From contig NZ_NEUF01000102.1 in assembly GCF_002910915.1 (NCBI RefSeq), positions 1-49,137 of the forward strand: 49,137 nucleotides of DNA. Reading direction: 5' to 3'. Each line of letters opens with the position of its first letter. The stretch's first letter is position 1. Below are positions 23,144 through 33,188 of the stretch, piece after piece. Position numbers and translations under genes: made by a program. Source of the DNA: Streptomyces sp. SM10 (GTDB taxonomy: Bacteria; Actinomycetota; Actinomycetes; Streptomycetales; Streptomycetaceae). The notes beneath the pieces are model-generated. The model ran no database searches. It was not told where the DNA came from and was given only the letters and a program-made list of their open reading frames with translations.

Positions 23144-25765
23144 TCAGCCCTGGGGCAGCTGCGCCAGCTGGGCGGCGATCCGCTCGATGTCGGCCTCCGC
23201 CTTGGCGAGCCGGCCGCGGATCTTGTCGACCACGTTGTCCGGCGCCTTGGCGAGGAAGGCCTCGTTGCCGAGCTTGCCGGTGGCCTGCGCCTTCTCCTTC
23301 TCGGCGGCACCCAGGTCCTTCGTGAGGCGCTTGCGCTCCGCCTCGACGTCGATCGTGCCGGACAGGTCGAGGGCGACGGTGGCCCCGGCGACGGGCAGGG
23401 TCGCCGTCGCCTGGAAGCCCTCGCCGGCCGGCTGAAGGCGCAGCAGCTGGCGGATGGCCGCCTCGTGCGGGGCGAGCACCGTGCCGGTGACGGTCAGCTC
23501 GGCCGGGACCTTCTGACCGGGCTGGAGGCCCTGGTCCGAGCGGAAGCGGCGGACCTCGGTGACGATCTGCTGGACGAGCTCGATCTCCTTCTCGGCCGCC
23601 TCGTCACGGAAGCCGCTGTCCTGGGGCCAGTCGGCGACGACGACGGACTCCTGACCGGTGAGGGTCGTCCAGAGCTGCTCGGTCACGAACGGGACGATCG
23701 GGTGCAGCAGCCGGAGGGTGACGTCGAGGACCTCACCGAGGACCCGGGCGGAGACCTGCGCCTGCTCGCCGCCCGCGAAGAACGTGGTCTTCGACAGCTC
23801 GACGTACCAGTCGAAGACCTCGTCCCACGCGAAGTGGTAGAGGGCGTCGCTGAGCTTGGCGAACTGGAAGTCCTCGTAGAACGCGTCGGCGTCGGCGACC
23901 GTCTTGTTCAGCCGCGACAGGATCCAGCGGTCGGTGGCCGAGAGCTGCTCGACGGGCGGGAGCTCGCCCTCCACCGTCGCGCCGTTCATCATCGCGAAGC
24001 GGGTGGCGTTCCAGATCTTGTTGGCGAAGTTGCGGGAGGCCTGGACCCAGTCCTCGCCGATCGGGACGTCGGTGCCGGGGTTGGCGCCCTTGGCGAGGGT
24101 GAAGCGGACGGCGTCGGAGCCGTACGTGTCCATCCAGTCCAGCGGGTCGACGACGTTGCCGAAGGACTTCGACATCTTCTTGCCGCGCTCGTCACGGACC
24201 AGACCGGTGAGCGCGATCGTCTTGAACGGGGCCTCGCCGTCCATGACGTACAGGCCGAACATCATCATCCGGGCGACCCAGAAGAAGATGATGTCGTGGC
24301 CGGTGACCAGGACGTCGGTCGGATAGAACTTCTTGAGGTCCGGGGTCTCCTCGGGCCAGCCGAGCGTGGAGAACGGCCAGAGACCCGACGAGAACCAGGT
24401 GTCCAGGACGTCGTTGTCCTGGGTCCAGCCCTCGCCGGTGGGAGGCTGCTCGTCGGGGCCGACACAGACGACCTCGCCGTCGGGGCCGTACCAGACGGGG
24501 ATGCGGTGGCCCCACCAGAGCTGGCGCGAGATGCACCAGTCGTTGAGGTTGTCGACCCAGTCGAAGTACCGCTTCTCCATCTCCTTGGGGTGGATCGCGA
24601 CCCGGCCGTCACGGACCGCGTCACCGGCGGCCTTGGCGAGGGTCTCGACCTTGACCCACCACTGGAGCGACAGCCGGGGCTCGACGGTCGTGCGGCAGCG
24701 GGAGCAGTGGCCGACGGAGTGGACGTACGGGCGCTTCTCGGCCACGATCCTGCCCTGCCCGCGCAGCGCACCGACGATGGCGGACCGGGCCTCGAAGCGG
24801 TCGAGGCCCTCGAACGGACCGGCGACGGTGATGACACCGCGCTCGTCCATGACGGTCATCGACTCCAGGCCGTGGCGCTGGCCGATCGCGAAGTCGTTCG
24901 GGTCGTGGGCCGGGGTCACCTTGACGGCACCCGTGCCGAACTCCGGGTCGACGTGGTGGTCGGCGACGACCGGGATCGTCCGGTCGGTGAGCGGCAGCTT
25001 GATCCGCCTGCCGATGAGGTGCGTGTACCGGGCGTCGTCCGGGTGGACGGCGACGGCCGTGTCACCCAGCATCGTCTCGGCGCGGGTCGTGGCGACGACC
25101 AGCGTCTCCTCGCCCTCGCCGTACTGGATCGAGACGAGCTCGCCGTCGTCGTCCTGGTAGTCGACCTCGATGTCGGAGATCGCGGTGAGACAGCGGGGGC
25201 ACCAGTTGATGATGCGCTCGGCCCGGTAGATCAGCTCGTCGTCGTAGAGCCGCTTGAAGATCGTCTGGACGGCGGCGGAGAGCCCCTCGTCCATGGTGAA
25301 GCGCTCGCGGGACCAGTCGACGCCGTCGCCGAGGCGGCGCATCTGGCCGAGGATCTTCCCGCCGTACTCTTCCTTCCACTGCCAGACGCGCTCGACGAAC
25401 TCCTCGCGCCCCAGGTCGTGGCGGGACTTGCCCTCCTCGCCGAGCTGCTGCTCGACCTTGTTCTGGGTGGCGATGCCGGCGTGGTCCATGCCGGGCAGCC
25501 ACAGCGCCTCGTACCCCTGCATCCGCTTGCGGCGGGTCAGGGCGTCCATGAGCGTGTGCTGGAAGGCGTGGCCCAGGTGGAGGGAACCGGTGACGTTGGG
25601 CGGCGGGATCACGATCGTGTACGGAGGCTTCTCGCTCTCCGGGTCGGCCGTGAAGTAACCGCGCTCCACCCAGCGCTCGTACAGCTTCCCCTCTACCTCG
25701 GCCGGCGCGTACTGGGTCGGCAGTTCGGGGATGCTGGCTGGCTGCTGCGCTGCGTTCTCGGTCAC
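23144..25765 (-). CDS. valS: Valyl-tRNA synthetase
   Basis: The 873-residue class I synthetase charges tRNA-Val. It has the HIGH-type motif in [15 protein letters not shown] (HLGH at residues 63-66), an editing domain in the 200-350 range ([18 protein letters not shown]), the KMSKS motif in [10 protein letters not shown], an anticodon-binding domain, and a C-terminal coiled coil ([20 protein letters not shown]) typical of ValS. The GTG at 25765 ([10 protein letters not shown]) is preferred over a GTG or ATG codon 11 residues upstream. No T-box leader is seen in the 137 bases between it and the divergent membrane protein gene. Confidence 0.97.
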   Translation of the reverse strand: MTENAAQQPASIPELPTQYAPAEVEGKLYERWVERGYFTADPESEKPPYTIVIPPPNVTGSLHLGHAFQHTLMDALTRRKRMQGYEALWLPGMDHAGIATQNKVEQQLGEEGKSRHDLGREEFVERVWQWKEEYGGKILGQMRRLGDGVDWSRERFTMDEGLSAAVQTIFKRLYDDELIYRAERIINWCPRCLTAISDIEVDYQDDDGELVSIQYGEGEETLVVATTRAETMLGDTAVAVHPDDARYTHLIGRRIKLPLTDRTIPVVADHHVDPEFGTGAVKVTPAHDPNDFAIGQRHGLESMTVMDERGVITVAGPFEGLDRFEARSAIVGALRGQGRIVAEKRPYVHSVGHCSRCRTTVEPRLSLQWWVKVETLAKAAGDAVRDGRVAIHPKEMEKRYFDWVDNLNDWCISRQLWWGHRIPVWYGPDGEVVCVGPDEQPPTGEGWTQDNDVLDTWFSSGLWPFSTLGWPEETPDLKKFYPTDVLVTGHDIIFFWVARMMMFGLYVMDGEAPFKTIALTGLVRDERGKKMSKSFGNVVDPLDWMDTYGSDAVRFTLAKGANPGTDVPIGEDWVQASRNFANKIWNATRFAMMNGATVEGELPPVEQLSATDRWILSRLNKTVADADAFYEDFQFAKLSDALYHFAWDEVFDWYVELSKTTFFAGGEQAQVSARVLGEVLDVTLRLLHPIVPFVTEQLWTTLTGQESVVVADWPQDSGFRDEAAEKEIELVQQIVTEVRRFRSDQGLQPGQKVPAELTVTGTVLAPHEAAIRQLLRLQPAGEGFQATATLPVAGATVALDLSGTIDVEAERKRLTKDLGAAEKEKAQATGKLGNEAFLAKAPDNVVDKIRGRLAKAEADIERIAAQLAQLPQG

Positions 25766-25902
25766 GCAGGACAGTTTAGGGGCGTCACAGTCGTGCACTG
25801 AAACCGGTTTGTTCAGTAACGGTGTACGTCCCGGTGCCCTACGCGGGCGCCGCTTCCGTCAGGATGTTCGGAACGCATAAGCATTCTGGAGGGGACAGCG
25901 CC

Positions 25903-26916
25903 ATGAGCCACAACCAGCCGGGTCCGTACGGCGGGCAGCCGCCGCAGGGCCAGCCCGGACCGTACGGCCAGCAGCCGGGTCCGTACGGCCAGCAGCCCGG
26001 CCCGTACGGTGGCCCGCCGCCGCAGCCGCCGCAGGGCCAGCCCGGCTACGGCTACCCGCAGCAGGCCCCTCCGGGCGTCCCGCCGCAGCAGCAGCCCCCG
26101 CAGCCGGGCTACGGCTACCCGCAGGGCCAGCAGCCGGGCCCGTACGGCCAGCAGCCGCCCACCCCGCCGTACGGCGGCCAGCAGGCCTACCCCGGCATGC
26201 CTCCGCAGCCGGGCGCCCCGAAGAAGAAGACGGGCCTGATCATCGGCGCGGCCGTCGTGGCACTGGCCGTTGTGGCGGGCGGGGTGTACTTCCTGACCTC
26301 GGGCGGCTCCAGCAACGGTGATGTCGCCGACTCCACCAAGGGATACAAGCTGACGCCTGCCGCCTCGGTGGAGGCGTACAAGCAGGACACCACCAAGGCC
26401 GCCCCCTCGAAGGCCCTGACGGGCGAGGACAAGACCAAGGCCGAGGCGATGGGGATCAAGAATCCCAACGAGGTGACCGCCCAGTACGTGAGCGGCGGCA
26501 AGGAGAACCCGCTCACCATGAAGTCGCTCGTCTTCCAGGGCTACTGGGGTGAGGTCGACGATCCCGCAGAGGTGATCGACAACGCCTTCAAGCAGGCCAA
26601 GCTGGGGTCGGCCACGGGCGAGAACAGCGACAAGGTCTCGCTCGTCGGCGACCCCGAGACCGTCGAGCCCGAAGGGTTCGACGGGGCCCTGATGAAGTGC
26701 CAGAGCCTCAAGACGATCAACGACGAGGCCGACGGGACCGCGAAGAACGGGCCCAAGGAAATCATCACGCCGGTGTGCGTGTGGACCGACTACAGCACGG
26801 TCGGCATCGTCGTGGGTCTCGACATCGGCGCGATGATGACGGAGAAGACCATGCCCCAGTCCGATGTCGCCGCCCTCGCGGCAAAGCTGTACAACACCTC
26901 GCGCACCAAGGTCTGA
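25903..26916 (+). CDS. Membrane-anchored protein with Pro/Gly/Gln/Tyr-rich N-terminus
   Basis: The ATG at 25903 has GGAGGGG nine bases upstream. Residues 1-105 are a low-complexity cytoplasmic tail of repeated GPYGQQP, GQPGYGYPQ and PPQ units. A membrane helix follows (TGLIIGAAVVALAVVAGGVY, about residues 111-130), then an extracellular domain of about 200 residues with two cysteines (KCQSLKTINDEA and VCVWTDYSTVGIVVGLD) that could form a disulfide. This is a common streptomycete design for secreted-face lipids or protein sensors; I do not know its function. It is divergent from valS and ends at a shared bidirectional terminator. Confidence 0.8.
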   Translation: MSHNQPGPYGGQPPQGQPGPYGQQPGPYGQQPGPYGGPPPQPPQGQPGYGYPQQAPPGVPPQQQPPQPGYGYPQGQQPGPYGQQPPTPPYGGQQAYPGMPPQPGAPKKKTGLIIGAAVVALAVVAGGVYFLTSGGSSNGDVADSTKGYKLTPAASVEAYKQDTTKAAPSKALTGEDKTKAEAMGIKNPNEVTAQYVSGGKENPLTMKSLVFQGYWGEVDDPAEVIDNAFKQAKLGSATGENSDKVSLVGDPETVEPEGFDGALMKCQSLKTINDEADGTAKNGPKEIITPVCVWTDYSTVGIVVGLDIGAMMTEKTMPQSDVAALAAKLYNTSRTKV

Positions 26917-26926
26917 TCCTCAACGC

Positions 26927-26962
26927 CGAAGGGGCGCCCGGCCGGTGGCCGGCGCCCCTTCG
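26927..26962. terminator. Bidirectional terminator, membrane protein gene and clpX
   Basis: A perfect 12-bp stem (CGAAGGGGCGCC / GGCGCCCCTTCG) with a 12-base loop lies between the converging gene ends. Confidence 0.85.
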
Positions 26963-26985
26963 CGTGCGCGTCGTGTCGCCTGCCG

Positions 26986-28284
26986 CTACGCGGACTTCTC
27001 GTGACGGCCGCCGTCGTTCTTGCCGATCGTGCGCGGCTCGCGCGGGACCAGCGTCGGGTTGACGTTGTTACGGACGACGTCCGGGGTGATGACGACGCGG
27101 GCCACGTCCTTGCGGGACGGGACCTCGTACATCACGGACTGGAGAACTTCCTCCATGATGGCGCGCAGACCACGCGCACCGGTCTGCCGGAGGATCGCCT
27201 GGTCGGCGATAGCCTCGAGCGCCTCGCGCTCGAAGTCCAGCTCCACGCCGTCGAGTTCGAAGAGGCGCTGGTACTGCTTCACCAGCGCGTTGCGCGGCTC
27301 GACCAGGATCTGGAGCAGCGCCTCGCGGTCCAGGTTGTGGACCGAGGTCAGGACGGGGAGACGGCCGATGAACTCGGGGATCATCCCGAACTTCACCAGG
27401 TCCTCCGGCATGACCTCCTGGAACTGGTCACTCGCCTGGATCTCCAGCTTGGAGCGGATCGTCGCGCCGAAGCCGATGCCCTTGGCGCCTGCCCGCGACT
27501 CGATGATCTTCTCCAGGCCCGAGAAGGCGCCGCCCACGATGAACAGGACGTTCGTCGTGTCGATCTGGATGAACTCCTGGTGCGGGTGCTTCCGTCCGCC
27601 CTGCGGCGGTACGGAGGCGGTGGTGCCCTCCAGGATCTTCAGCAGGGCCTGCTGCACGCCCTCGCCGGAGACGTCGCGCGTGATCGACGGGTTCTCGCTC
27701 TTGCGGGCGACCTTGTCGATCTCGTCGATGTAGATGATCCCGGTCTCGGCCTTCTTGACGTCGTAGTCCGCGGCCTGGATCAGCTTCAGCAGGATGTTCT
27801 CGACGTCCTCACCGACATAGCCGGCCTCCGTCAGCGCCGTCGCGTCCGCGATGGCGAACGGGACGTTGAGCATGCGGGCCAGCGTCTGGGCGAGGAGCGT
27901 CTTGCCGGAGCCCGTGGGGCCCAGCAGCAGGATGTTGGACTTGGCCAGCTCGATGGCGTCGTCGCGGTTCGCGCCGCCGCCGTTCTCACCGGCCTGGACC
28001 CGCTTGTAGTGGTTGTACACAGCGACCGAGAGGGCCTTCTTCGCGGGCTCCTGCCCGACGACGTACCCCTCGAGGAACTCGTAGATCTCGCGCGGCTTGG
28101 GGAGCTCCTCCCACCGCACCTCGGAGGTCTCGGCGAGCTCCTCCTCGATGATCTCGTTGCAGAGATCGATGCACTCGTCGCAGATGTACACACCGGGTCC
28201 CGCGATGAGCTTCTTCACCTGCTTCTGGCTCTTTCCGCAGAACGAGCACTTGAGCAGGTCGCCGCCATCACCGATGCGTGCCAC
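26986..28284 (-). CDS. clpX: ATP-dependent unfoldase ClpX
   Basis: The 432-residue AAA+ protein selects and unfolds substrates for ClpP. An N-terminal zinc-binding domain ([11 protein letters not shown], then YICDEC) has two Cys-x2-Cys pairs. Walker A is [12 protein letters not shown], Walker B is IIYIDEIDK, and the ClpX-specific ISRDV-type pore and IGF-like loop (GFGA) are present. The GTG at 28284 gives [12 protein letters not shown], the conserved start, with AAGGGG upstream. The gene lies 156 bases after clpP2 on the same strand, with a small GC hairpin (28393-28408) in between. Confidence 0.97.
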   Translation of the reverse strand: MARIGDGGDLLKCSFCGKSQKQVKKLIAGPGVYICDECIDLCNEIIEEELAETSEVRWEELPKPREIYEFLEGYVVGQEPAKKALSVAVYNHYKRVQAGENGGGANRDDAIELAKSNILLLGPTGSGKTLLAQTLARMLNVPFAIADATALTEAGYVGEDVENILLKLIQAADYDVKKAETGIIYIDEIDKVARKSENPSITRDVSGEGVQQALLKILEGTTASVPPQGGRKHPHQEFIQIDTTNVLFIVGGAFSGLEKIIESRAGAKGIGFGATIRSKLEIQASDQFQEVMPEDLVKFGMIPEFIGRLPVLTSVHNLDREALLQILVEPRNALVKQYQRLFELDGVELDFEREALEAIADQAILRQTGARGLRAIMEEVLQSVMYEVPSRKDVARVVITPDVVRNNVNPTLVPREPRTIGKNDGGRHEKSA

Positions 28285-28440
28285 GAGGTGCTTCCCCTTC
28301 GCCTGGGAGCAGCCTGGTTCAGCGGCTCCTGGTGCCTCTATCCGACGGTACCTTGCCTGGCCCCCCGTTCGGGCCCCCCTTGGCACGGTTCACACGGCCG
28401 TGGCCGTGCGAGTGGAATGCGCCAAGGGGAATGACCGACG

Positions 28441-29124
28441 TCAGACGGACGCGCCTGCGGTGGTCTTACGGGTGGAGACAATCTGGTCCACCAGACCGTA
28501 CGCGAGTGCGTCGTCGGCGGTAAGGATCTTGTCGCGCTCGATGTCCTCGCTGATCTTCTCCAGCGGGGTGGTGGAGTGCTTGGCCAGCATCTCCTCGAGC
28601 TGGGTCCGCATACGCAGGATCTCGTTGGCCGCGATCTCCAGGTCGGAGAGCTGCTCGCGGCCGGTCTGCGAGGACGGCTGGTGGATCAGCACACGGGCGT
28701 GCGGGAGCGCCATGCGCTTGCCCGGGGTGCCCGCGGCCAGCAGGACGGCGGCGGCGGAGGCGGCCTGGCCCATGCAGACCGTCTGGATGTCCGGCTTCAC
28801 GAACTGCATCGTGTCGTAGATCGCGGTGAGCGCGGTGAACGAGCCGCCGGGGCTGTTGATGTAGATCGAGATGTCACGGTCCGGGTCCATCGACTCCAGG
28901 CACAGCAGCTGCGCCATGACGTCGTTGGCCGAGGCGTCGTCGATCTGGACGCCGAGGAAGATCACGCGCTCCTCGAAGAGCTTCGCGTACGGGTCGTACT
29001 CACGCACACCCTGCGAGGTGCGCTCCACGAAGCGCGGGACGACGTAGCGGTTGTCCACCTGCGGGCCGGTGTAGAGGCCGCTCGCGGAGGCGCCGGAGAA
29101 GTTGTTCATGTGGGTCTTCACCAT
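28441..29124 (-). CDS. clpP2: ClpP protease subunit 2
   Basis: The 227-residue serine peptidase subunit has [20 protein letters not shown], the nucleophile Ser in [12 protein letters not shown] and the catalytic His in ARVLIHQPS. The conserved [20 protein letters not shown] start is the processed region of ClpP2. Either ATG 29124 (MVKTHMNN) or ATG 29109 (MNNFSG, with GGTGAAG upstream) could be the start; the open frame runs further up but is not protein-like. It lies 67 bases after clpP1 in the same operon. With ClpP1 it forms a mixed tetradecamer used by ClpX and the ClpC ATPases. Confidence 0.95.
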   Translation of the reverse strand: MVKTHMNNFSGASASGLYTGPQVDNRYVVPRFVERTSQGVREYDPYAKLFEERVIFLGVQIDDASANDVMAQLLCLESMDPDRDISIYINSPGGSFTALTAIYDTMQFVKPDIQTVCMGQAASAAAVLLAAGTPGKRMALPHARVLIHQPSSQTGREQLSDLEIAANEILRMRTQLEEMLAKHSTTPLEKISEDIERDKILTADDALAYGLVDQIVSTRKTTAGASV

Positions 29125-29191
29125 CCTGGTGGCAAATCTGTGGGCTGGAGGTCTCGGCGTACGAGAGGGAGCGGGGTCGTGCACGCCCGGA

Positions 29192-29809
29192 TCAGGCGCC
29201 GGTGCCGCCGCCGCCCGGAATGCCCGACGCGACCGAGATGATCTCGTCGATGAGGCCGTACTCCTTGGCCTCCTCGGCGGTGTACCAGCGGTCGCGGTCG
29301 CCGTCGCGGATGATCGTCTCCACGGACTGACCGGAGTGGTGGGCGGTGATCTCGGCCATCCGCGTCTTCGTACGGAGCAGGTACTGCGCCTGGATCTTGA
29401 TGTCCGAGGCGGTACCGCCGATGCCGGCCGAACCCTGGTGCATGAGGATGTCGGTGTTCGGGAGGGCGAAGCGCTTGCCCGCCGTGCCACCGGTGAGCAG
29501 GAACTGGCCCATCGAGGCCGCCATGCCCATACCGATGGTGACCACGTCGTTCGGGATGTACTGCATGGTGTCGTAGACCGCCATGCCGGCCGTCACCGAA
29601 CCGCCGGGGCTGTTGATGTAGAGGTAGATGTCCTTGTCGGGTTCCGCGGCAAGGAGCAGGAGCTGTGCGGTGATCTTGTTGGCGATGTCATCGTCGACCT
29701 GCTGACCGAGGAAGATGATGCGCTCGCCGAGCAGTCGGCTGTAGACCTGGTCACCGAGGCCTCCACCGAGGGACGGCTCTCCGGCGGCGTAGGGCATCAG
29801 ATTCGTCAC
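29192..29809 (-). CDS. clpP1: ClpP protease subunit 1
   Basis: The 205-residue serine peptidase subunit has its nucleophile at Ser99 in [13 protein letters not shown] and the catalytic His124 in [12 protein letters not shown], with [20 protein letters not shown] before them. The start is GTG at 29809. The C-terminus ends in a glycine-rich [10 protein letters not shown]. It is the first gene of the clpP1-clpP2 operon. A candidate ClgR box lies about 135 bases upstream. In Streptomyces this operon controls differentiation through turnover of regulators. Confidence 0.97.
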   Translation of the reverse strand: MTNLMPYAAGEPSLGGGLGDQVYSRLLGERIIFLGQQVDDDIANKITAQLLLLAAEPDKDIYLYINSPGGSVTAGMAVYDTMQYIPNDVVTIGMGMAASMGQFLLTGGTAGKRFALPNTDILMHQGSAGIGGTASDIKIQAQYLLRTKTRMAEITAHHSGQSVETIIRDGDRDRWYTAEEAKEYGLIDEIISVASGIPGGGGTGA

Positions 29810-29942
29810 GTATCCACCTGCTCGTCTCTGACGGCTCCGGCCGTCTCAGCGTCTTCGTACCGGGTGGGCCGGGACTACCCGACCCTTCCTCTTCATGGAC
29901 CCTAACGCGCAGGTGGGACAACGCCATCCCGCTTCCCCAACT

Positions 29943-29956
29943 GTTCGCTGGGAGCG
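29943..29956. promoter_or_regulatory. Candidate ClgR box upstream of clpP1
   Basis: GTTCGCTGGGAGCG fits the ClgR consensus as I remember it (GTTCGCY-N4-5-GCG), the activator of clpP1P2, clpC and lon in actinomycetes. It lies 134 bases upstream of the clpP1 start, in the gap before the tig terminator. Confidence 0.55.
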
Positions 29957-30003
29957 CAAGGTAAGCAGTCCGCACAAGGGTTCCCGGGCGCGGGCCGATA
30001 CGA

Positions 30004-30040
30004 CGACGGGCCCCGGACGCGAAACGTCCGGGGCCCGTCG
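30004..30040 (-). terminator. Terminator of tig
   Basis: A perfect 16-bp stem CGACGGGCCCCGGACG with a 5-base loop lies 30 bases after the tig stop. It separates tig from the clpP promoter. Confidence 0.9.
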
Positions 30041-30070
30041 TGCGGATCAGATCAACGAGCGGAACAGGGC

Positions 30071-31468
30071 TCAGGCCTCGTTCTTCTCGTCCTTCTTCTC
30101 GTCGGCCGCCTCGGTGGTCTCCTCGGCAGCCTCGACCGCCTCGGTGGCCTCGTCCTCGTCGTCCTCGAGGTCGACGACCTCACCGTTGGTGTCGATGACC
30201 TTGGCGGCCTCGACGACGACGGCGAGCGCCTTGCCGCGGGCGACCTCGCCGACGAGCATCGGCACCTGGCCGCCTTCGACGACGGCCTGGGCGAACTGGT
30301 CGGGGCTCATGCCGGAGGACTGCGCGCGCCGCATGAGGTGCTCGGTGAGCTCCTCCTGGTTGACGTTCAGCTTCTCCTTGTTGACGAGCTCGTCAAGGAT
30401 GAACTGGGTCTTGATGCCCTTGACGGCCTGCTCGGAGGTCTCGTTCTCGAACTCCTCCAGGGTCTTGCCCTGGATCTCGAGGTACTTCTCGAGGTCGAGA
30501 CCCATCTGGCCGAGCTGGTGGTGCTCGAGGTTGTGCTTGCGGGTCTGGACCTCGTCCGCGAGAAGCTTCTCGGGGATCGGGACCTCGGCCAGCTTCAGCA
30601 GCTCCTCGAGGACACGCTCCTGGGCCTGGGTGGCCTGGTCGTACTGCTTGGTGTTCTCGAGGCGCTTGCGGCTGTCCTCGCGCATCTCGGCGAGCGTGTC
30701 GAACTCGCTCGCCATCTGCGCGAAGTCGTCGTCCAGCTCGGGCAGTTCGCGCGAGGCGACGGCGGTGACCTTGACGGTGACCTCCGCTTCCTTGCCCTCG
30801 GCGGAGCCGCCCTTCAGCTCGGAGGTGAAGGTGGCCTCGCCACCGGCCTCCAGGCCGGTCACGGCCTCGTCGATGCCTTCGAGGAGCTCGCCGGAACCGA
30901 TGGTGTACGAGACACCCGCGGCCACGCCGTCCTCGAGGACCTCTCCGTCGACCTTGGCCTCCAGGTCGATCGTCACGACGTCGCCCTCGGCGGCGGCGCG
31001 CTCGACCGGGTTGGTCGAGGCGAAGCGCTCGCGGAGCTGCTCCACGGCCTTCTCGACCTCTTCATCGGTGACCTCGAGTGCGTCCACGGTGACCTCGATG
31101 CCGGAGTAGTCCGGAATCTCGATCTCGGGACGGACATCCACCTCGGCGGTGAAGGCCAGCAGTTCGCCGTCCTTGAGCTCGGTGATGTCAACCTCGGGCT
31201 GGCCCAGAACGTTGAGCTCACCCTCGTTGACAGCCTCGGTGTAGAACTTCGGAAGGGCGTCGTTGACGGCCTCCTCCAGCACAGCACCACGGCCGAACCG
31301 CTGGTCGATGACGCGGTTGGGGATCTTGCCCTTACGGAAGCCCTTCACCGTGACCTGCTGGTTGATCTTCTTGTACGCCGCGTCGAGGCTGTCCTTGAGC
31401 TCCTCGAAGGGCACCTCGATGCTGAGCCGAACCCGAGTCGGGTTCAGGGTCTCCACGGCGCTCTTCAC
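30071..31468 (-). CDS. tig: Trigger factor
   Basis: The 465-residue ribosome-bound chaperone and peptidyl-prolyl isomerase has the N-terminal ribosome-binding segment [19 protein letters not shown] with the GFRxGKxP signature, an FKBP domain (residues about 155-245: [20 protein letters not shown]), and a long helical C-terminal arm. The last 40 residues are almost pure Glu/Asp/Ala/Lys, an acidic tail usual for actinomycetes. The GTG at 31468 ([20 protein letters not shown]) has AAGGAGAC upstream. It precedes the clp operon as in S. coelicolor. Confidence 0.96.
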   Translation of the reverse strand: MKSAVETLNPTRVRLSIEVPFEELKDSLDAAYKKINQQVTVKGFRKGKIPNRVIDQRFGRGAVLEEAVNDALPKFYTEAVNEGELNVLGQPEVDITELKDGELLAFTAEVDVRPEIEIPDYSGIEVTVDALEVTDEEVEKAVEQLRERFASTNPVERAAAEGDVVTIDLEAKVDGEVLEDGVAAGVSYTIGSGELLEGIDEAVTGLEAGGEATFTSELKGGSAEGKEAEVTVKVTAVASRELPELDDDFAQMASEFDTLAEMREDSRKRLENTKQYDQATQAQERVLEELLKLAEVPIPEKLLADEVQTRKHNLEHHQLGQMGLDLEKYLEIQGKTLEEFENETSEQAVKGIKTQFILDELVNKEKLNVNQEELTEHLMRRAQSSGMSPDQFAQAVVEGGQVPMLVGEVARGKALAVVVEAAKVIDTNGEVVDLEDDEDEATEAVEAAEETTEAADEKKDEKNEA

Positions 31469-31618
31469 GGTTCGGTCTCCTTGGTGGCTGACTTCTTGGG
31501 GTTCTGCTGGGCCGCCGAGAGGCGGCTTCGCGGATCGAGCCCGGTAGATCAGACACACGGGCACGCAATTTGCATAGTAACGGCAAGGGGGAGGACTCCC
31601 ACAATGCGATCTTGCTGG

Positions 31619-31695
31619 TGGTCGGGGTGGCCGGATTCGAACCGACGACCTTCCGCTCCCAAAGCGGACGCGCTACCAAGCTGCGCCACACCCCG
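31619..31695 (-). tRNA. tRNA-Pro (anticodon UGG)
   Basis: The minus strand starts CGGGGTGTGGCGCAGCTTGG, contains the anticodon stem-loop CCGCT-TTGGGA-GCGG with TGG in the loop, has GGTTCGAATCC as the T arm, and closes with CACCCCG. Discriminator A is at 31622, and CCA is encoded at 31621-31619. All four stems pair. It is transcribed in the same direction as tig, 150 bases upstream of it. Confidence 0.97.
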
Positions 31696-31874
31696 TCGGT
31701 GCGACACGTAGGGTACATGCAGAAGAGCGCAGCGTCGGCCGCTTCGCGCGGTCCGTCGCGGAGGCGGTCACGGGGGGCCACGCCGATACGGGTGTGCGCG
31801 CACCTCCCACGACCCGCTACGATGCTTTCCGTACCGAGATCCACCGGGCCTCCCGGACCGGTGTCACGGCGCTT

Positions 31875-31948
31875 GCGGGCGTAGCTCAATGGTAGAGCCC
31901 TAGTCTTCCAAACTAGCTACGCGGGTTCGATTCCCGTCGCCCGCTCCA
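31875..31948 (+). tRNA. tRNA-Gly (anticodon UCC)
   Basis: The sequence starts GCGGGCGTAGCTCAATGGTA, has the anticodon arm CTAGT-CTTCCAA-ACTAG with TCC, a GGGTTCGATTCCC T arm, and the matching CGCCCGC acceptor strand followed by T and an encoded CCA. It is divergent from the tRNA-Pro gene 180 bases away. Confidence 0.97.
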
Positions 31949-32014
31949 CGGCTCGGGCCAGGCCGGAGGTTCGTCCTCCGACCTGGCCTGATGCGTTTCA
32001 CCAGGCCTCTCGGG

Positions 32015-32362
32015 TCACACCGGCGGCAGGTCCTCCCGCATCGCCTTCACGACGGCGCTCGGTTCGTACCCCTCGGGGACGCCCTCGACCATGATGATGT
32101 CGCCCTCGACGTGCCGTGAGCGCAGCGGCGCGATCTCCCTGTACTCCGGCGAGTCCCACCAGGCCCGCGCCTCGGTGATCCCGGGGAAGCCGATCATCAC
32201 CACGTGGCCGGGCCAGCTCCCCTCCTTCACCTCGTGCGGCGTGGCGTGCACGAGGTAGCTCCCGCCGTGCGGCTCGAAGGTGGCGGAGAGCCGCTCCATG
32301 TAAGCGGCGACCTCCGGGTGCGGGGCCGCGTCCTGCAGGTGAGCTATCACATAGGCGGTCAT
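32015..32362 (-). CDS. DUF1330 family protein
   Basis: The 115-residue protein starting MTAYVIAHLQDAAPHPEVAA has the ferredoxin-like dimeric alpha-beta barrel pattern of DUF1330: GSYLVHATPHEVKEGSWPGH, then VVMIGFPGITEARAWWDSPE with the conserved WWDSPEY. The family binds small molecules or acts as an antibiotic-biosynthesis monooxygenase-like fold; no specific activity can be named. The usual DUF1330 length is 95-100, with about 15 extra residues here at the C-terminus. The ATG at 32362 is selected because the longer open frame upstream is not protein-like. Confidence 0.88.
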   Translation of the reverse strand: MTAYVIAHLQDAAPHPEVAAYMERLSATFEPHGGSYLVHATPHEVKEGSWPGHVVMIGFPGITEARAWWDSPEYREIAPLRSRHVEGDIIMVEGVPEGYEPSAVVKAMREDLPPV

Positions 32363-32502
32363 GACGTCCTTACGTCCTTCCGGTGGGCAGAGCCTCGAGC
32401 GGGCGTATTCCGGACCGGCGCACTCCCCGGCCCGCCCTTGCGTCAACGCATGACTGGGGCCCGGTCGGCGCACATCGCCCGGCCGGGCTCTTCCGCACGA
32501 CC

Positions 32503-32697
32503 TCAGAAGTTGATCTGGTTGATCGTGTCGGCTATCGAGTTCATGAATCTGTTGATCGACGGCGCCATGCCGGTCGAAGCCAGGAAGAAGCCGAAGAGCA
32601 CGGCGACGACCGCCGGCCCGCCCTTGATGGATCCGCCGCGGATCAGCACCACCAGGACGATCCCCAGCATCAGCACCACAGACAGTGAAATAGCCAC
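32503..32697 (-). CDS. Small two-helix membrane protein
   Basis: The 64-residue protein has two hydrophobic segments: MAISLSVVLMLGIVLVVLIR and, after GGSIKGG, PAVVAVLFGFFLASTG. It ends in a polar amphipathic helix (APSINRFMNSIADTINQINF). I recognise it as a small family conserved among Streptomyces and also found in conjugative plasmids and integrative elements, without a known function. It stands alone, 141 bases from the DUF1330 gene on the same strand. Confidence 0.75.
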   Translation of the reverse strand: MAISLSVVLMLGIVLVVLIRGGSIKGGPAVVAVLFGFFLASTGMAPSINRFMNSIADTINQINF

Positions 32698-33188
32698 GAC
32701 TGATCACACCCTTGGTCGGTCCGCCTTGCCGGCCCGGTGGCGTGCGGCCCGGCACACCTCCGTCGCGCCCATCGTGCCACCAACTCCCCTGTGACTGCTG
32801 CCGGGTGAAGAAGAGACATGGCCGGATCGCGCCACCCTCGGGCTCCCGCGCACGCCCGTGCGCGATCCGGCGCGAGCAGCGCGCGACGGGGCGCCCGCGG
32901 CTTGAGGAGAAGGCTGTGCGCCCGCTATGCGCCCGCTGTGCGTAGGGGAGTTCGAATATCGATCGATGTGGCCGTCTCCATATCCCCACACTTCATTCAC
33001 AGTGATTCGCCACGCGTTCGTGCGACGAAATTCACTCTCGCCAACCACCCACCAATATGCCCCATTTAAGCGGTATGAATCATCACGTAACGGGCGCTTA
33101 CGGGTGGTTTCACTTTCGAATGCCCGGGAACACGCGATATCTCTTCAGAGTTTTACGCATACCGATCGACGGGTCTAAGGTGCATGAG
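32698..33188. other. Intergenic region with nested inverted repeats and AT-richer promoter zone
   Basis: No gene is seen in these 490 bases. At 32821-32832 and 32860-32871 lie perfect 12-bp inverted repeats (GCCGGATCGCGC / GCGCGATCCGGC). The alternative hairpin GCGCACG-CC-CGTGCGC (32848-32863) shares the right arm and is incompatible with the first. From about 32945 to 33180 the DNA is unusually AT-rich for this genome and probably holds the promoter of the downstream acyltransferase gene. Confidence 0.5.

Noticed and set aside
25766..25902. T-box riboswitch before valS
   Set aside because: The gap is only 137 bases and shared with a divergent gene; no T-box core sequence or specifier stem was found.
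25921..26170. Tandem DNA repeat as a mobile or satellite repeat
   Set aside because: The repetition simply encodes the Pro/Gly/Gln/Tyr-rich protein tail and stays in frame.
31619..31948. tRNA genes as attachment sites for a second element
   Set aside because: No duplicated tRNA 3' end or integrase was found nearby; both tRNAs are intact within normal chromosome.
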